Positions 47,410-56,474 of a stretch of 61,105 nucleotides of DNA are shown here, piece by piece. The position numbers and the translations under genes are program-made. Under the pieces are notes generated by a model. It was given only the letters and a program-made list of their open reading frames with translations. It was not told where the DNA came from and did not search any database. This DNA is from a virus. The stretch covers positions 1-61,105 of IMG/VR virus record IMGVR_UViG_3300025771_000029; one strand, written 5' to 3'. Positions within the stretch are counted from its first letter, which is position 1; every line of letters begins with the position of its first letter.

Positions 47410-50400
47410 GTGGCCGTCGATCCGCTGCGTCAGTTTCTAGAGGCTGATTTTCCTGCGGATAATCAGGAGCCTATAGATCCGCAAGGTGTAAGCAATGCAC
47501 CGCGCGCAGCTTTACCGTTACCGGGAGTATTTGACGCGCAAGTCAAAGCCTCTACGGCGGGTTTTGAGGCTGATCTCGAATACTTTAAAGCATTGGGTAA
47601 TACACTCATAGGCGACGACGAGGCTGCAGTTGAAAATATTCGGCAGGCTCGTTACGACGAAGTCCGTGCGGCAAATGCTTCAGAGGGGATACAGCCTTTC
47701 GAAGAGTTTTTAGACGCGCCTACTTGGGAAGGATTTGCAACTCAACTAACCAAAGCACCTGCACAGCTTCTTCCGTATGCCTTAACTTCTATTGCGGGCG
47801 GTGTTATAGGCGGAGTAACGGCGGTGGCAGGCAAAGCTGCTTTCTCGACTGTCACGAAAAAAGCCGCCGAGAAAATTGTCAAAGATGCCCTTCGTAAAAC
47901 AGCCAATAAAACAGCCACGCCCGATGAGCAAAAACTAGCGCAAGCTGCCTACACTACATTCAAACGCGGGGCTATTACCGGTGCTTTCGGATCTGAGTTC
48001 GTGCCACTAGCAGGGTCGAATTTGTCCGAAGCGTTAGATTCCGGTCAGGAGTTGGACCGTGGTCAAGCTTTGCGAGCAGCGGGCGTTGCGGTCCCGCAAG
48101 CCGCATTAGGTGTTGGGGGGGATGTCGCTTTCCTAAAATTGTTGGGCGATGTTGCAGCGCGACGGACTGTAAAAGCAGACAGTATTTATGGTCAGTTAGC
48201 AGCAGATATTAGTCGTAGTGCCGGAAAAGGGGGCGTCATTCAAACAGCCTCTGAAATGGCCCAAGAAGAGATCGCCATACAAAATCGATTTGACCTCGAC
48301 GAAACCTACACACAGGAAGACGCAAATTTACGAAGATTAGAAACCGCGTTCACATCACTTATTGGAGGAACAGCGTTAGGTGGTACTACAGGAGCGGCTG
48401 GTTCTGTAGTTGGAAATCGTAATGAGATCGCGCAAGCTGTTGGTGAATCTCTGTCGCAGCCGGTGAAAGGTGCTACGGAACAGGTAGCGACAATATTTGA
48501 TAAAGCCCGCCGTTATATGGATGACGCTCAGACGCAACGCACTGAAGAGGCGATTGCTGAAGAGACGGTGGGCGACGTACCAGAGGGACAGACTCAGCCC
48601 GAAGCGGCGGCGGACATTAATGCTCAGCTGAGCGCAATGGTGAACCCAACCAGTAAGAAGCAAGCGGTATGGGTATCTGGTGATGAAGCTCAGTACAGCG
48701 CTCGCCCCAACAAATCCACTGAGATTACTGTAGATGGTCAGCTGGCATTTGCAGCTTTCATACCCGGTCGTGGGACAATCGTCAGTACTAGTCGGAAAAT
48801 AGTCGACGAGGTAGTAGCGTCTGGAGCTTCAGATGAGGCGGTCGGTGCCGCGCTTGGGTATAGCAACGTAAAACCCCAGAGTTTTGGAAGCGGTGAATCG
48901 TTGTTAGTAGCGCGGGCGCTAGATGCAGACGGTAACGTCGTCTCTGAGGAGCTAGCCAGCGAGGACACCATAGACGCGGCTATGGAGGCAGCGCGCGGCT
49001 TGATGCCAGAGGGCGGCAGCGTGCAGCGCGTCGATGCCGAACAAGCACTCGAAGAGCGCGCCAAGCGGTTTAATGGAGAGCGAGGACCGACTGTAGAGCC
49101 TGTCGATGACGACCCTGACTCTTTCGACGCTCCCGATCAAACAGAAACACCTACATTTGGCTCTGAGTTTGAAGAGTTGTCTGCCTTGAAGTCAGAGCTC
49201 GCGATGACTGAACAGGAAGGTGAGCGCACCATAGTCGAAACTTATGCGCCTAAGACTGATCCTGCGCGAACGTTCGACAACACTGAACAGGCTAGAGCAG
49301 ATTATGTAGCGGCGTTTGGTGAAACAGACTTCAATTCGCCAGAGTTTGCGGGCGTCAGTGAGTCTACGTTAAATCGCGCGGTCCAAGAGTCCCGAAATAA
49401 CCCGAACTCAATCGTTGAGATCACCAAGAACCAAGACGGGCAGTTTGAGGTTGTGCGGACAGATTTTGACAAGCTTTATCGGTTCCAAGCTGGCGGCAAA
49501 GAGCTGCGTCTTACGCTGCCTGAGTTTATTAGCCGGGCTATTACTAAGGCGAAGCAGGGCAAGTTCTCGCGTCAGTCTGGCGTTGTTTTAATCGCGCCTG
49601 ACGGTAAGACCCATCGCATCAATCTGGCAGACCTGACTTTCTCTGGGCAGAGGTTGGTAGAGAACAGAGAAGGTAAGCCCTTTGTCGGCGCAGAGCCGAT
49701 ACAGTCCGCACAGCAAGGCCTGTCAGAAGTGCTGGGTGACCTACTTCTTGAGGGGTATCAGGTTGAGGTGCTCGGTCAGCCTATAAATGAGGTGTTAAGT
49801 GGTCGGGTGGACGAGCGGTTAAATGTACCCGCCGCTAGGATCGCAGGGCAGACGGTTGGTCTCGCGGACCTGTTTAACGGTGTGAAAGATCCCGGCAAAC
49901 AGCGGTTCCTTACCGAAGATCAGAAGGCTGAAAATAAACGTCAGTTGCGTCAGACCTACAACGACCCCGCACTGCGGCAGATCGTGCCGTATCAAATGCC
50001 CCGCGAGACACGTAGCGAGGAAGTAGTCCCAGGTGACCCTGACTACGTTGAGGGACAACGTACCTTTAGGCAAGTGCCGATAGAACAAGCTGCCGAGGGA
50101 AGGACAGAGACAGAAGTTTTTGCTGGCGACCCCCGCGACGATATCGATCCTGATCGACGCACTGGCTCCGCACCTTCTACTGGTACAGGAGAGACAGCAG
50201 CGGACCCTGTGTCTGTGCCCCCACCGCGAGAAGATCCACAGGGCTTTGACGACCCTCTTGTGCGAAGCCTAATCAACGATGCGCTCGACGCCGTTAAGCT
50301 CGTAAACCCCCCGCGTATTTTTAATCTGGAGCGACTGACGCAGCTGTCGGACGCGCAGCTTTCTCGGTTGTTTTCCGAAGTCGAGCTTGTTGCAGTGCAG

Positions 50401-52992
50401 CGAATGATACAGCGGCAGCTAGACAATCTTGAAATTGGCGGCAGTTACGACGGCAAAGTAAATATCGCTGTTATTAACCCGACTGGCAACGCTCTTAGTG
50501 ATGCTATGACAGCTGCCCATGAAATCGGACACGCGGTGTATCAGCAGGAGCAACAGGCCGCGTTAGAGAACGACGCACTCCGACCACGGCTTGTTGAGTC
50601 TTACAAACGACATCCCAAGCATGATCGGTATGTCGAACTCTACGGCTTCGAGAAAGGCTTTGAAGAGTGGTACGCAGATCAGCTGTCTCGCTGGGCGACT
50701 AAGCGGTACGCAAATAAAGCCGCCAAAAATATGGTTGATAAGCATTTCAAAGAGCTTGTAGAAAAGCTCAAAAAAATGTGGCGAGCCATGAAGCAGGGAT
50801 TCCGAGCACGTAAAGGACCAAAATCACCCGAGTTTGAACAGTACATCGAAGGCGTGGTGGCTTCTAAGAAACAAAGCGCGTTCGTAAATGAAGTAGTGCG
50901 AGGGCAGGTTAAGTATCAGTACGGGGGCAGGCCAGCGCCTACCCAAATAACTGGGCAAGTTCAGGAAGATGCAGGTCCAGCACCCTCAGAGCCACCGCTT
51001 ACCTTTACCGAAAAAGCCATGCCGCATGCGGTTAAAGAGGCTGTCGTCAAAGAGGGCGGCGAAGCGTTGGCGCGCCACTGGGAACGCAGCATTAGCCGTG
51101 CGTCTCGACCTTTGATGAAGTTTGTTGCAACCGCAGACGGCGTGCTGCGAATGCATGCAGGAAACCGAGTCGCGGACATGTTTTACCGTCGCTCTCAAGA
51201 AGATGGGTCTGGCGGTAATTTAGGCATGTTGCGGGCATCGGCGTTGAAAGTGGCAGAGTTTCAGAACACATTCGAAGATACGGTCGGAAGTTTAGATGAC
51301 CCAGAGGTAAAGGATGCGTTGCGTGAGGCCGCGTCGTCTGACGCTACAGAGACGCTGTCTCCCAAGGCTCAGCAAGTGAGACAGTTTTTACAAGACGTGT
51401 ATACCGACTATATCCAGCCGTCGAATACAGACATCGGTTTCCAGAAAGATTACTTCCCGGTCTTGCTGAACATGCTGGAAATTGAAAACCGGACGGAAGA
51501 GTTCAAGAACTTGATTCTTGCTGAGCAGCAAGGCATCTCACCAGCCCGTGCAGAGGCGGCTATCTATCGGTTGCGACAGTACAGCCAAGCGATGCGCGAC
51601 GACAAGCCGGTTGATTATGACCCTACTAACCCAGCGGCAGGCGTTGAGCAGGACATTATGCTCACGCGCGGTATCGACCGTAAAACGCTACAAGACGCGG
51701 GCTTCCTGCAAGAACCAGAGGAAGCGTTGGTGTCCTATTTGCGCCACGTTGCAAAGCGTGTTGAGTTCAACAAAGCAACTAACAACGGCCTCGCGCTGAA
51801 AGAAGAGCTGTCGAAACTTTCTGAAGAGGATAGAGCGGCAACGCTAGAGGTGCTGAATGCTTACATGGGCTATCAGTCCAGTCCGATCAGCCCGCTATGG
51901 CGAAAGCTCAACAGCTACGGTCAGTTTCTGCAGTTCGTCACGATTCTGCCTTTTGCCACTATTGCGTCACTCACCGACCTTGCGGGTCCGGTAATCAACT
52001 CAAAAGAGTTTTCTCTTCATACCTTCGGTATGGCGATGAAACAGATCAAAGACGGCTTGCGTGATCCTGAAGAGCGAAGACAGTTTGCAAGGGATGTTGG
52101 GGTTGTAACGAACGAGACCGTCGCTAATGGCTGGGTCACTCAGGCCGAGCAGGATTACATGGACCCGAAAGTTCGAAAGCTGTCGGACGCGTATTTTAGG
52201 GTCATCATGCTGGATCAGTTCACGCGGTTTAGCCGTGAGTTTGCAGCAGGCATGGGTGCTTCATTTATCACGCACCATGCGCGGAACGAATTTGATAACC
52301 CCCGTTCTGAGCGCTACCTGCGTGAGCTCGGTCTGACTGCCGAAGATGTAAACAAGTGGAACAAAGAGGGCCGTAAGTTCTCGACCCCTGAAGGTAAAAA
52401 GGTGAAGCAGGCCATCCAGCGTTTCACTGAGTCTTCGATCCTGCGACCCAATGCTGCTGAGCGACCGATCTGGGCATCTGATCCACGGTGGGCGTTGGTC
52501 TGGCAGTTGAAGTCTTACTTCTACGCTTATTCAAAAGTCATCGGCGGCGGAATCGTTCGAGAAGCGCAGTCGCGGATGGCAGAGAACCCCGGCGAACTCA
52601 ACGCGGCGCAGATTAGCGCGACGCTGAGTGTGTTCGCATTGGCAGCGGTCGCAACGATGCCGCTCGCCATGTTGGGCATGGAACTGCGCGAGTACGCGAA
52701 GACAGGGCTAGCGTGGGCGCTCCCCGGTGTCGAGCCGAAAGCGCGGTACTTCAGAACCGACCGCATGGATTGGGACGAGTACCTGTTCGAGACCATTGAC
52801 CGGTCAGGTTTCTTAGGCCCGCTGTCACTTGGAGTAATGGCACATCAACAGTATGAATGGGATGGCCCGATTGGCGGGGCCACTTCAATTCTTGGTCCAA
52901 CTGCAGAAACGATCACAGAAGCGTTAGAGAACGGTTGGCGTGTAGATCGCACGTTAAAAGATCGCTTGTTACCTGTTTACAACGTCCTATGA
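47410..52992 (+). CDS. Giant internal virion protein with zinc-metallopeptidase motif (gp16-like)
   Basis: 1860 residues, GTG start one base after the previous stop. N-terminal region has an amphipathic/hydrophobic segment (ALTSIAGGVIGGVTAVAGKA, about 125-150). Long helical and beta stretches follow. At 1037-1041 AAHEIGHAV gives a gluzincin HExxH, with E1085/E1086 in FEEWYAD as third-ligand candidates. The C-terminal 700 residues are helical. T7 gp16 carries a transglycosylase instead; here a protease may cut peptide crosslinks or virion proteins during entry. The largest gene in the phage. Confidence 0.82.
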   Translation: MAVDPLRQFLEADFPADNQEPIDPQGVSNAPRAALPLPGVFDAQVKASTAGFEADLEYFKALGNTLIGDDEAAVENIRQARYDEVRAANASEGIQPFEEFLDAPTWEGFATQLTKAPAQLLPYALTSIAGGVIGGVTAVAGKAAFSTVTKKAAEKIVKDALRKTANKTATPDEQKLAQAAYTTFKRGAITGAFGSEFVPLAGSNLSEALDSGQELDRGQALRAAGVAVPQAALGVGGDVAFLKLLGDVAARRTVKADSIYGQLAADISRSAGKGGVIQTASEMAQEEIAIQNRFDLDETYTQEDANLRRLETAFTSLIGGTALGGTTGAAGSVVGNRNEIAQAVGESLSQPVKGATEQVATIFDKARRYMDDAQTQRTEEAIAEETVGDVPEGQTQPEAAADINAQLSAMVNPTSKKQAVWVSGDEAQYSARPNKSTEITVDGQLAFAAFIPGRGTIVSTSRKIVDEVVASGASDEAVGAALGYSNVKPQSFGSGESLLVARALDADGNVVSEELASEDTIDAAMEAARGLMPEGGSVQRVDAEQALEERAKRFNGERGPTVEPVDDDPDSFDAPDQTETPTFGSEFEELSALKSELAMTEQEGERTIVETYAPKTDPARTFDNTEQARADYVAAFGETDFNSPEFAGVSESTLNRAVQESRNNPNSIVEITKNQDGQFEVVRTDFDKLYRFQAGGKELRLTLPEFISRAITKAKQGKFSRQSGVVLIAPDGKTHRINLADLTFSGQRLVENREGKPFVGAEPIQSAQQGLSEVLGDLLLEGYQVEVLGQPINEVLSGRVDERLNVPAARIAGQTVGLADLFNGVKDPGKQRFLTEDQKAENKRQLRQTYNDPALRQIVPYQMPRETRSEEVVPGDPDYVEGQRTFRQVPIEQAAEGRTETEVFAGDPRDDIDPDRRTGSAPSTGTGETAADPVSVPPPREDPQGFDDPLVRSLINDALDAVKLVNPPRIFNLERLTQLSDAQLSRLFSEVELVAVQRMIQRQLDNLEIGGSYDGKVNIAVINPTGNALSDAMTAAHEIGHAVYQQEQQAALENDALRPRLVESYKRHPKHDRYVELYGFEKGFEEWYADQLSRWATKRYANKAAKNMVDKHFKELVEKLKKMWRAMKQGFRARKGPKSPEFEQYIEGVVASKKQSAFVNEVVRGQVKYQYGGRPAPTQITGQVQEDAGPAPSEPPLTFTEKAMPHAVKEAVVKEGGEALARHWERSISRASRPLMKFVATADGVLRMHAGNRVADMFYRRSQEDGSGGNLGMLRASALKVAEFQNTFEDTVGSLDDPEVKDALREAASSDATETLSPKAQQVRQFLQDVYTDYIQPSNTDIGFQKDYFPVLLNMLEIENRTEEFKNLILAEQQGISPARAEAAIYRLRQYSQAMRDDKPVDYDPTNPAAGVEQDIMLTRGIDRKTLQDAGFLQEPEEALVSYLRHVAKRVEFNKATNNGLALKEELSKLSEEDRAATLEVLNAYMGYQSSPISPLWRKLNSYGQFLQFVTILPFATIASLTDLAGPVINSKEFSLHTFGMAMKQIKDGLRDPEERRQFARDVGVVTNETVANGWVTQAEQDYMDPKVRKLSDAYFRVIMLDQFTRFSREFAAGMGASFITHHARNEFDNPRSERYLRELGLTAEDVNKWNKEGRKFSTPEGKKVKQAIQRFTESSILRPNAAERPIWASDPRWALVWQLKSYFYAYSKVIGGGIVREAQSRMAENPGELNAAQISATLSVFALAAVATMPLAMLGMELREYAKTGLAWALPGVEPKARYFRTDRMDWDEYLFETIDRSGFLGPLSLGVMAHQQYEWDGPIGGATSILGPTAETITEALENGWRVDRTLKDRLLPVYNVL

Positions 52993-53002
52993 GGGGAAGG
53001 TC

Positions 53003-53383
53003 ATGAAAAAAACAGCACTAGCAGCATTACTCGCGGCAAGCGCCGCGTCAGCGGAAACCGTTATTAACTATGACGACGGGTCTACATACACGCTGAAAAC
53101 TAATCAGGAGATTTACATCAGCACTCCAAATAGCGCTTTATTCAAGCGGCAACTGATGAAGAACAAGGATACGTTTTTTCGTGTCCAAAAGCCTTGGTCT
53201 AAGCGTGATTATGTCCCCGATCCAGATGGTACTGATGACATGGCTATAGGCTCCCATGAATGGTGTAAAGCCTATATCCCATGGCACGAAGGTTTAACTT
53301 TCGACATGATTTCGTGGCAGCGGGCGTGTGACACCAACAACGACGGCAAATACGACGAAAATGATGACGGTTGGGGTGAGTAA
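53003..53383 (+). CDS. Secreted protein with EF-hand-like loop (126 residues)
   Basis: MKKTALAALLAASAASAETV is a textbook signal peptide with cleavage after ASA. The mature part is polar, with two Cys and a C-terminal Ca-binding-like loop DTNNDGKYDENDDG. AGGGGAAGG precedes ATG. It sits between the virion genes and the holins and overlaps the holin start by one base. It may act in the periplasm during lysis or alter the lysogen surface; function unknown. Confidence 0.7.
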   Translation: MKKTALAALLAASAASAETVINYDDGSTYTLKTNQEIYISTPNSALFKRQLMKNKDTFFRVQKPWSKRDYVPDPDGTDDMAIGSHEWCKAYIPWHEGLTFDMISWQRACDTNNDGKYDENDDGWGE

Positions 53384-53784
53384 TGCTTGAAGCATTAATC
53401 GGCCCCGTCACGGGGCTTCTCGACAAGTTCATCCCTGACGCAGATGAGCGTAATCGTTTGGCCCATGAGATCGCCACCATGTCCGAACGCCATGCTCACG
53501 AACTGGCGAAAGGTCAAATTGAGATAAATAAGGCCGAAGCAACGCACAAATCGATCTTTGTGGCGGGCTGGCGTCCGGCAACCGGCTGGTGCTGTTCAAT
53601 CGCCTTATTCTGGCATTTCGTTTTACAGCCATTGGCTACGTTTGTGATTGCGTACACGGGTGTGGAAGCGCCCCCGCTTCCTGAGTTTGACATGGACAGC
53701 TTGCTGACAGTGCTTCTCGGAATGTTGGGGCTTGGAGGTTTAAGGACGTTCGAAAAGACCAAAAGAGTGTCACGCGAGAAATGA
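53383..53784 (+). CDS. Holin (3TM phage holin family)
   Basis: 133 residues. The soluble N-terminal helix (DKFIPDADERNRLAHEIATMSERHAHELAKGQIEINKAEA) followed by GWRPATGWCCSIALFWHFVLQP and further hydrophobic spans (FVIAYTGVEAPPLPEF, LLTVLLGMLGLGGLRTFEK) is the 3TM holin (GTA-holin-like) signature. It permeabilises the inner membrane at lysis. Overlaps the next gene as ATGA. Confidence 0.9.
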   Translation: MLEALIGPVTGLLDKFIPDADERNRLAHEIATMSERHAHELAKGQIEINKAEATHKSIFVAGWRPATGWCCSIALFWHFVLQPLATFVIAYTGVEAPPLPEFDMDSLLTVLLGMLGLGGLRTFEKTKRVSREK

Positions 53785-53975
53785 CGCCCGAAAACCTTAA
53801 TGCTTGGCGAATCATCCCCAGGTTATTAATGCTGGCGATGGTCGTTATGACTTATCGGGTCGTCGAGTGGTTTATGACGCTGCCCGCGCCAATGCCCGAG
53901 CAGGCGGCGATGGTATCGGTTATGACCGGAGCGCTGACTGGGGCGTTTGGCCTGTTTTTAGGGAAAAAAGAATGA
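53781..53975 (+). CDS. Second holin-like membrane protein (64 residues)
   Basis: IPRLLMLAMVVMTYRVVEWF and MVSVMTGALTGAFGLFLGKK are two membrane helices separated by a Pro-rich turn. It is coupled by ATGA to the holin before and the endolysin after. Such proteins are holin partners or antiholins in many marine-type lysis cassettes. Confidence 0.8.
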   Translation: MTPENLNAWRIIPRLLMLAMVVMTYRVVEWFMTLPAPMPEQAAMVSVMTGALTGAFGLFLGKKE

Positions 53976-54325
53976 GCGCGTTTAAATACTTCAAGCTGAG
54001 CGATTTTAACTGCCAAGAGACGGGTGAGAACGAGATGGATCTTGACTTCATTATGAGCTTGGATGAATTGCGAGAAGCGTGTGGCTTTCCATTTGTCATT
54101 ACTTCTGGTTATAGATCTCCCAGACACAGCCTCGAAGCTAAAAAAAGTTCCCCCGGTCAACATGCTCAAGGGATTGCAGCAGATATAGCGGTAAGTGGTG
54201 GGGCGCAGCGATGGACTATCGTAACAAAGGCGATAGAGCAAGGATTTACCGGAATTGGAGTAGCAAAAACCTTCATCCATGTGGATCGGCGTGATAGTTC
54301 TCCGATGCTATGGACTTACGTTTGA
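53972..54325 (+). CDS. Endolysin, peptidase M15-like (L,D/D-Ala peptidase)
   Basis: 117 residues from MSAFKYFKLSDFNCQETGEN. M15 zinc site: SPGQHAQGIAADI (H64, D71) and FIHVD (H103). Expected to cleave peptidoglycan peptide crosslinks. The N-terminal half has FVITSGYRSPRHS, typical of M15_3 phage endolysins. ATG overlaps the previous stop (ATGA); the frame from 53804 is not used. Ends directly before the tail operator-promoter. Confidence 0.92.
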   Translation: MSAFKYFKLSDFNCQETGENEMDLDFIMSLDELREACGFPFVITSGYRSPRHSLEAKKSSPGQHAQGIAADIAVSGGAQRWTIVTKAIEQGFTGIGVAKTFIHVDRRDSSPMLWTYV

Positions 54326-54344
54326 CTATTAGCAGTGGTAATAT
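54316..54344 (+). promoter_or_regulatory. Operator-promoter of the tail operon
   Basis: TATTAGCAGTGGTAATA (54327-54343). TTACGT (54316-54321), 17-bp spacer, TAATAT (54339-54344). ATG 54350 begins five bases after the -10 box, so the start codon coincides with the expected transcription start. Confidence 0.72.
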
Positions 54345-54349
54345 AAGAT

Positions 54350-54724
54350 ATGGCTTACTCGGATACACTCGAACTCGTTCAGGGAGATACGCTGCCAAGG
54401 GTAGTAGTTACTCTGAAAGACGCTAGCGAAGCTGCTTCGGGGGCTACGCTCGACCCTAATAATCCCGATACTTGGGCTCCCATTGACCTCAACGGGGCCA
54501 CTGTACGATTACGTATCAGGGAGCTTGGATCATCAACGGTCAAGTCGACTTTGACGATGACCATTAGTGATGCTGACAACGGGGTTGCGACGACAGATTT
54601 TCCTGCACCTGCGTTAGATACAGCGGGGATTTTCGAAGGAGAAATCGAAGCCACATTCCAAGACGGATCAATCCAGACAGTAGTTGACCTACTGAAATTA
54701 AAGGTTAGAGCCGCTTTCGGATGA
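54350..54724 (+). CDS. BppU-N-like tail/baseplate protein (124 residues)
   Basis: LVQGDTLPRVVVTLKDA..DLNGATVRLRIRELGSSTVKSTLTMTISDADNGVATTDFPA..AGIFEGEIEATFQDGSIQTV is the N-terminal immunoglobulin-like domain of baseplate upper proteins. In short-tailed phages it likely anchors appendages. No ribosome-binding site precedes the start, in keeping with a leaderless message. Ends in an ATGA overlap with the next gene. Confidence 0.75.
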   Translation: MAYSDTLELVQGDTLPRVVVTLKDASEAASGATLDPNNPDTWAPIDLNGATVRLRIRELGSSTVKSTLTMTISDADNGVATTDFPAPALDTAGIFEGEIEATFQDGSIQTVVDLLKLKVRAAFG

Positions 54725-56001
54725 TTCGCGCTTTCATACAGCAAGCACTGCTTAGAGCAATTAGCGAGGCTAATGCACAGATTAGCCTTGCGGACGTTCG
54801 CACAGCAGAAATGATTGCTACAAACGTGCATTTGGACTCTGGATCGTTGTTTGTCGGTAAGATTATTTCTCTAACTGATGAAATGTTATTGGCCGATCTT
54901 ATGCGAGTCGCAGTGGAAAAAGCCATTATCGATTCGGCAGGCAGTTCTGATCTTTACGTTGCTCACTTGTTCAAAAATGTTTCTGACGTGGTGTCCACGG
55001 GCACGGTTCTGGACGCCGCCGCTGTTCAATTTGCAAAGAATGTCTCAGAAATGGCTGAGGCTAGCGATAGCTTTAGTTTTGACCTCGATACTGTTTACGC
55101 AGACGCGTGGTCGGCGACTGATATAGCTCAGATATATTTTCAGCCTGCGTACTCAGACGCCGCGTCTAGTACTGACAGCTATCTATGGAGTTTTTCTAAA
55201 AATCTGTCAGAAGCTCCACAAATTACTGACGCGCAAATATTTACAGTCAATAAAAGTTTAACTGATACGCCCGTAGCTGCAGACGTGTTTTCCCGTGTAG
55301 TACAGTACGTGCGAACGTTTAGCGACTCAGTTAGTGTTGGAGACTCAATTTCTCCTTCAATAACTGAGGGCTTAAATCAGTTCCCCCAAAATACGGCGGG
55401 AGCAACAGACGTTGCTGCTTTAGGTTACAGCAAGTCTATTTCCGAAAGCCCGTCAGCAACGGATGTTCACTCTTACACATTCAGCAAGACCCTTAGCGAA
55501 GCCCCGTCAATATCAGAGCAGGTAGGCAAAACACCCAGCTTGGTTAAGTCGGATGGCGCGGACGCCGCTGACAGCCCGCTACTCCTGCTTGAGAAAAACT
55601 TTGGCACCGGCCTTCAGACAGGAAACACGGCAGAAGTTAGTGAGAGTACTGTGTTCTCTCTGTCTCTTGTCAGGACCGAAACGCCTTCGGTTGCCGACGT
55701 GTTCGCCAAGTCGATTTCCAAAGTTATTGCTGACACCGCTGACATCTCGGATGCGTTCTCACTTGAGGAAGTGGTTAACCCCAGCAACACAGCCAATGCG
55801 ACAGACGCTGCTGCTTTCTCCTTCGGCGCGAACAAATCAAACACTTTCGATGCGGCGGATGCTTACGTTGCCGCATTCTCCAAGACCCTAGAAGACCCCG
55901 CTAACTGCTCCGACACGGGCGTTCTTCTGGCTCAGGGCTACGTCAGTAGCACTGACTATTTCAGCGACGACTTTGTCGGAGTCAAACGAACCCTAACCTA
56001 A
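54721..56001 (+). CDS. Repetitive tail appendage protein (426 residues)
   Basis: Built mainly from degenerate repeats of about 20-25 residues of the form FSKxLSEAPxxxDxxxxxxxKSLTDTPxxxDVF, Ser/Asp/Ala-rich. Such repeats predict an elongated fibrous stalk. The first 60 residues are helical and non-repetitive and may attach to the virion. Co-translated with the BppU-like gene. Related repeats occur in aquatic phage tail genes; no enzymatic motif. Confidence 0.7.
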   Translation: MIRAFIQQALLRAISEANAQISLADVRTAEMIATNVHLDSGSLFVGKIISLTDEMLLADLMRVAVEKAIIDSAGSSDLYVAHLFKNVSDVVSTGTVLDAAAVQFAKNVSEMAEASDSFSFDLDTVYADAWSATDIAQIYFQPAYSDAASSTDSYLWSFSKNLSEAPQITDAQIFTVNKSLTDTPVAADVFSRVVQYVRTFSDSVSVGDSISPSITEGLNQFPQNTAGATDVAALGYSKSISESPSATDVHSYTFSKTLSEAPSISEQVGKTPSLVKSDGADAADSPLLLLEKNFGTGLQTGNTAEVSESTVFSLSLVRTETPSVADVFAKSISKVIADTADISDAFSLEEVVNPSNTANATDAAAFSFGANKSNTFDAADAYVAAFSKTLEDPANCSDTGVLLAQGYVSSTDYFSDDFVGVKRTLT

Positions 56002-56013
56002 AGGAACTAAGCC

Positions 56014-56460
56014 ATGATCATCGATGGACTCAAAGCTAAGGGAACACTGGACATCATTGTTCGTGGCCCCGATGGAAGTATCAAAGACGAGAAGAAGGTT
56101 GAAAACCTGATTGTTGACACTGGACTGGACTACATTGCATCTCGCATGAGCGGTACGAGCGAGAACGTAATGAGCCACATGGCAGTGGGCACTGGCTCTA
56201 CTGCTGCGGCTGGCGCTGACACTGCTCTCGGCACCGAGCTGGATCGTAACGCCTTAACCAGCACCACGGTTACAGATAACGCTATTGCATATGTTTGTAG
56301 CTGGGCCGCAGGTGACGGAACTGGTTCATTGACCGAAGCCGGTATCTTCAATGCCTCTTCAGCAGGAACGATGCTCTGCCGTACGGTCTTTGGGACCGTC
56401 ACAAAAGCTGCTGATGACAGCATGACCATTACGTGGACTATAACGGTCTCAGCTTCCTAA
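56014..56460 (+). CDS. Tail protein (148 residues)
   Basis: MIIDGLKAKGTLDIIVRGPD, then KVENLIVDTGLDYIASRM and MAVGTGSTAAAGADTALGTELDR, and LTEAGIFNASSAGTMLCRTVFGTV: a pattern shared by many phage tail-tip or collar proteins. AAGGAAC precedes ATG. Probably a fibre-attachment or tip domain encoded as a separate protein. Confidence 0.72.
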   Translation: MIIDGLKAKGTLDIIVRGPDGSIKDEKKVENLIVDTGLDYIASRMSGTSENVMSHMAVGTGSTAAAGADTALGTELDRNALTSTTVTDNAIAYVCSWAAGDGTGSLTEAGIFNASSAGTMLCRTVFGTVTKAADDSMTITWTITVSAS

Positions 56461-56474
56461 TATAGGAAAACACG

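Noticed and set aside
49527-49543. TATTAGCCGGGCTATTA, operator-like match
   Set aside because: It lies deep inside the 1860-residue gene, has a defective right half and no nearby gene start, so chance is more likely.
54759-54775. AATTAGCGAGGCTAATG, operator-like match
   Set aside because: Two degenerate halves, inside coding DNA 38 bases after a start codon; no promoter elements. Possibly a decayed site but not listed as a feature.
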